This document shows positions 63,971 to 64,000 of a stretch of 64,000 nt of DNA, one piece after another. Origin of the DNA: Deltaproteobacteria bacterium (lineage in GTDB: Bacteria; Desulfobacterota; Desulfobulbia; Desulfobulbales; Desulfurivibrionaceae); NCBI GenBank assembly GCA_021802775.1, contig JAJZRJ010000005.1, forward strand, positions 1 through 64,000. The letters run 5' to 3'. The notes under the pieces are model-generated. The model was not told the origin of the DNA, searched no databases, and was given only the letters and a program-made list of their open reading frames with translations. Every line of letters begins with the position of its first letter. Position 1 is the first letter of the stretch. Both the position numbers and the translations under genes were made by a program.

Positions 63971-64000
63971 GCTTTCCAATGCTGCGACCCAGGATCTCGA
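63963..64000 (+). CDS. parE: ParE-type toxin, truncated by window end
   Basis: Only the first 12 codons are present, reading MYRLSNAATQDL, the usual opening of ParE/RelE toxins. The ATG overlaps the antitoxin stop in the typical TA arrangement. The rest lies beyond the window. Confidence 0.75.
   Translation, partial: MYRLSNAATQDL

Noticed and set aside
1-64000. tRNA, rRNA or CRISPR features
   Set aside because: No cloverleaf-like stretch or regularly spaced direct repeats was seen on either strand by eye.

Overview
The window is a GC-rich chromosomal stretch from a Gram-negative bacterium, densely packed with housekeeping and metabolic genes on both strands. Outer-membrane and periplasmic proteins (a FadL-type porin, an MltD-type lytic transglycosylase, a heme-c sensor kinase), an oxygen-sensitive glycyl radical enzyme with its activase, and several radical-SAM and Fe-S proteins point to an anaerobe. 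My best guess is a Desulfobacterota (Desulfobulbales-like) genome; this is inference from gene content, not a phylogenetic result. There are no rRNA or tRNA genes, no CRISPR array and no transposase gene, but there are several short dispersed or inverted repeats and three decaying gene remnants.

Layout. 1-3.5 kb: a receiver protein, a fused prephenate dehydratase/dehydrogenase and a DUF445 membrane protein, bracketed by a 152-bp inverted repeat. 3.9-9.3 kb: a tandem small-heat-shock operon (minus), then adk-trmFO-ChaN/PDZ (plus). 9.4-14.3 kb: a DUF6765 protein and a coupled glycyl radical enzyme/activase pair; the enzyme carries an unusual C-terminal SCP2-like domain. 14.5-20.2 kb: a zinc-ribbon pseudogene and its intact paralogue, an LTA-synthase-like sulfatase, a uracil-DNA glycosylase, the efp-epmA pair and a MoaE-like protein. 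20.2-28 kb: PepN, MltD, a TSUP permease, a GGDEF response regulator and a Nudix hydrolase. 28.4-34.8 kb: acyl-CoA ligase, FadL-like porin, TraB-family protein, YhbY, CmoA and CmoB. 35-44.2 kb: a CZB-type chemoreceptor, arginine decarboxylase, a radical-SAM protein coupled to a CarS-like/metallophosphoesterase fusion, and a stomatin/NfeD pair. 44.2-48.7 kb: a repeat element, a dead sugar-dehydrogenase remnant and a two-component system.

The most coherent candidate for an undescribed system is at 44.75-54.1 kb. A membrane histidine kinase with a heme-c (CxxCH) sensor region and its NtrC-type sigma54-dependent regulator lie divergent to a row of genes: UspA, a short YeiH-family permease, a membrane-anchored lipoyl-like barrel protein, a second USP-like protein, a long YeiH-family permease and a 53-residue single-pass membrane protein. 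A near-consensus sigma54 -24/-12 element (48965-48980) faces this row, and a strong terminator (54083-54114) closes it. I infer a redox- or ligand-controlled transport module.

54.1-64 kb: a small coiled-coil protein, Kup, TerC-like protein, an RRM protein, DgkA, a YcaO-TPR protein, TrmN6-like methyltransferase, DUF1015 protein, queD-queE and the start of a parDE toxin-antitoxin locus cut by the window end.
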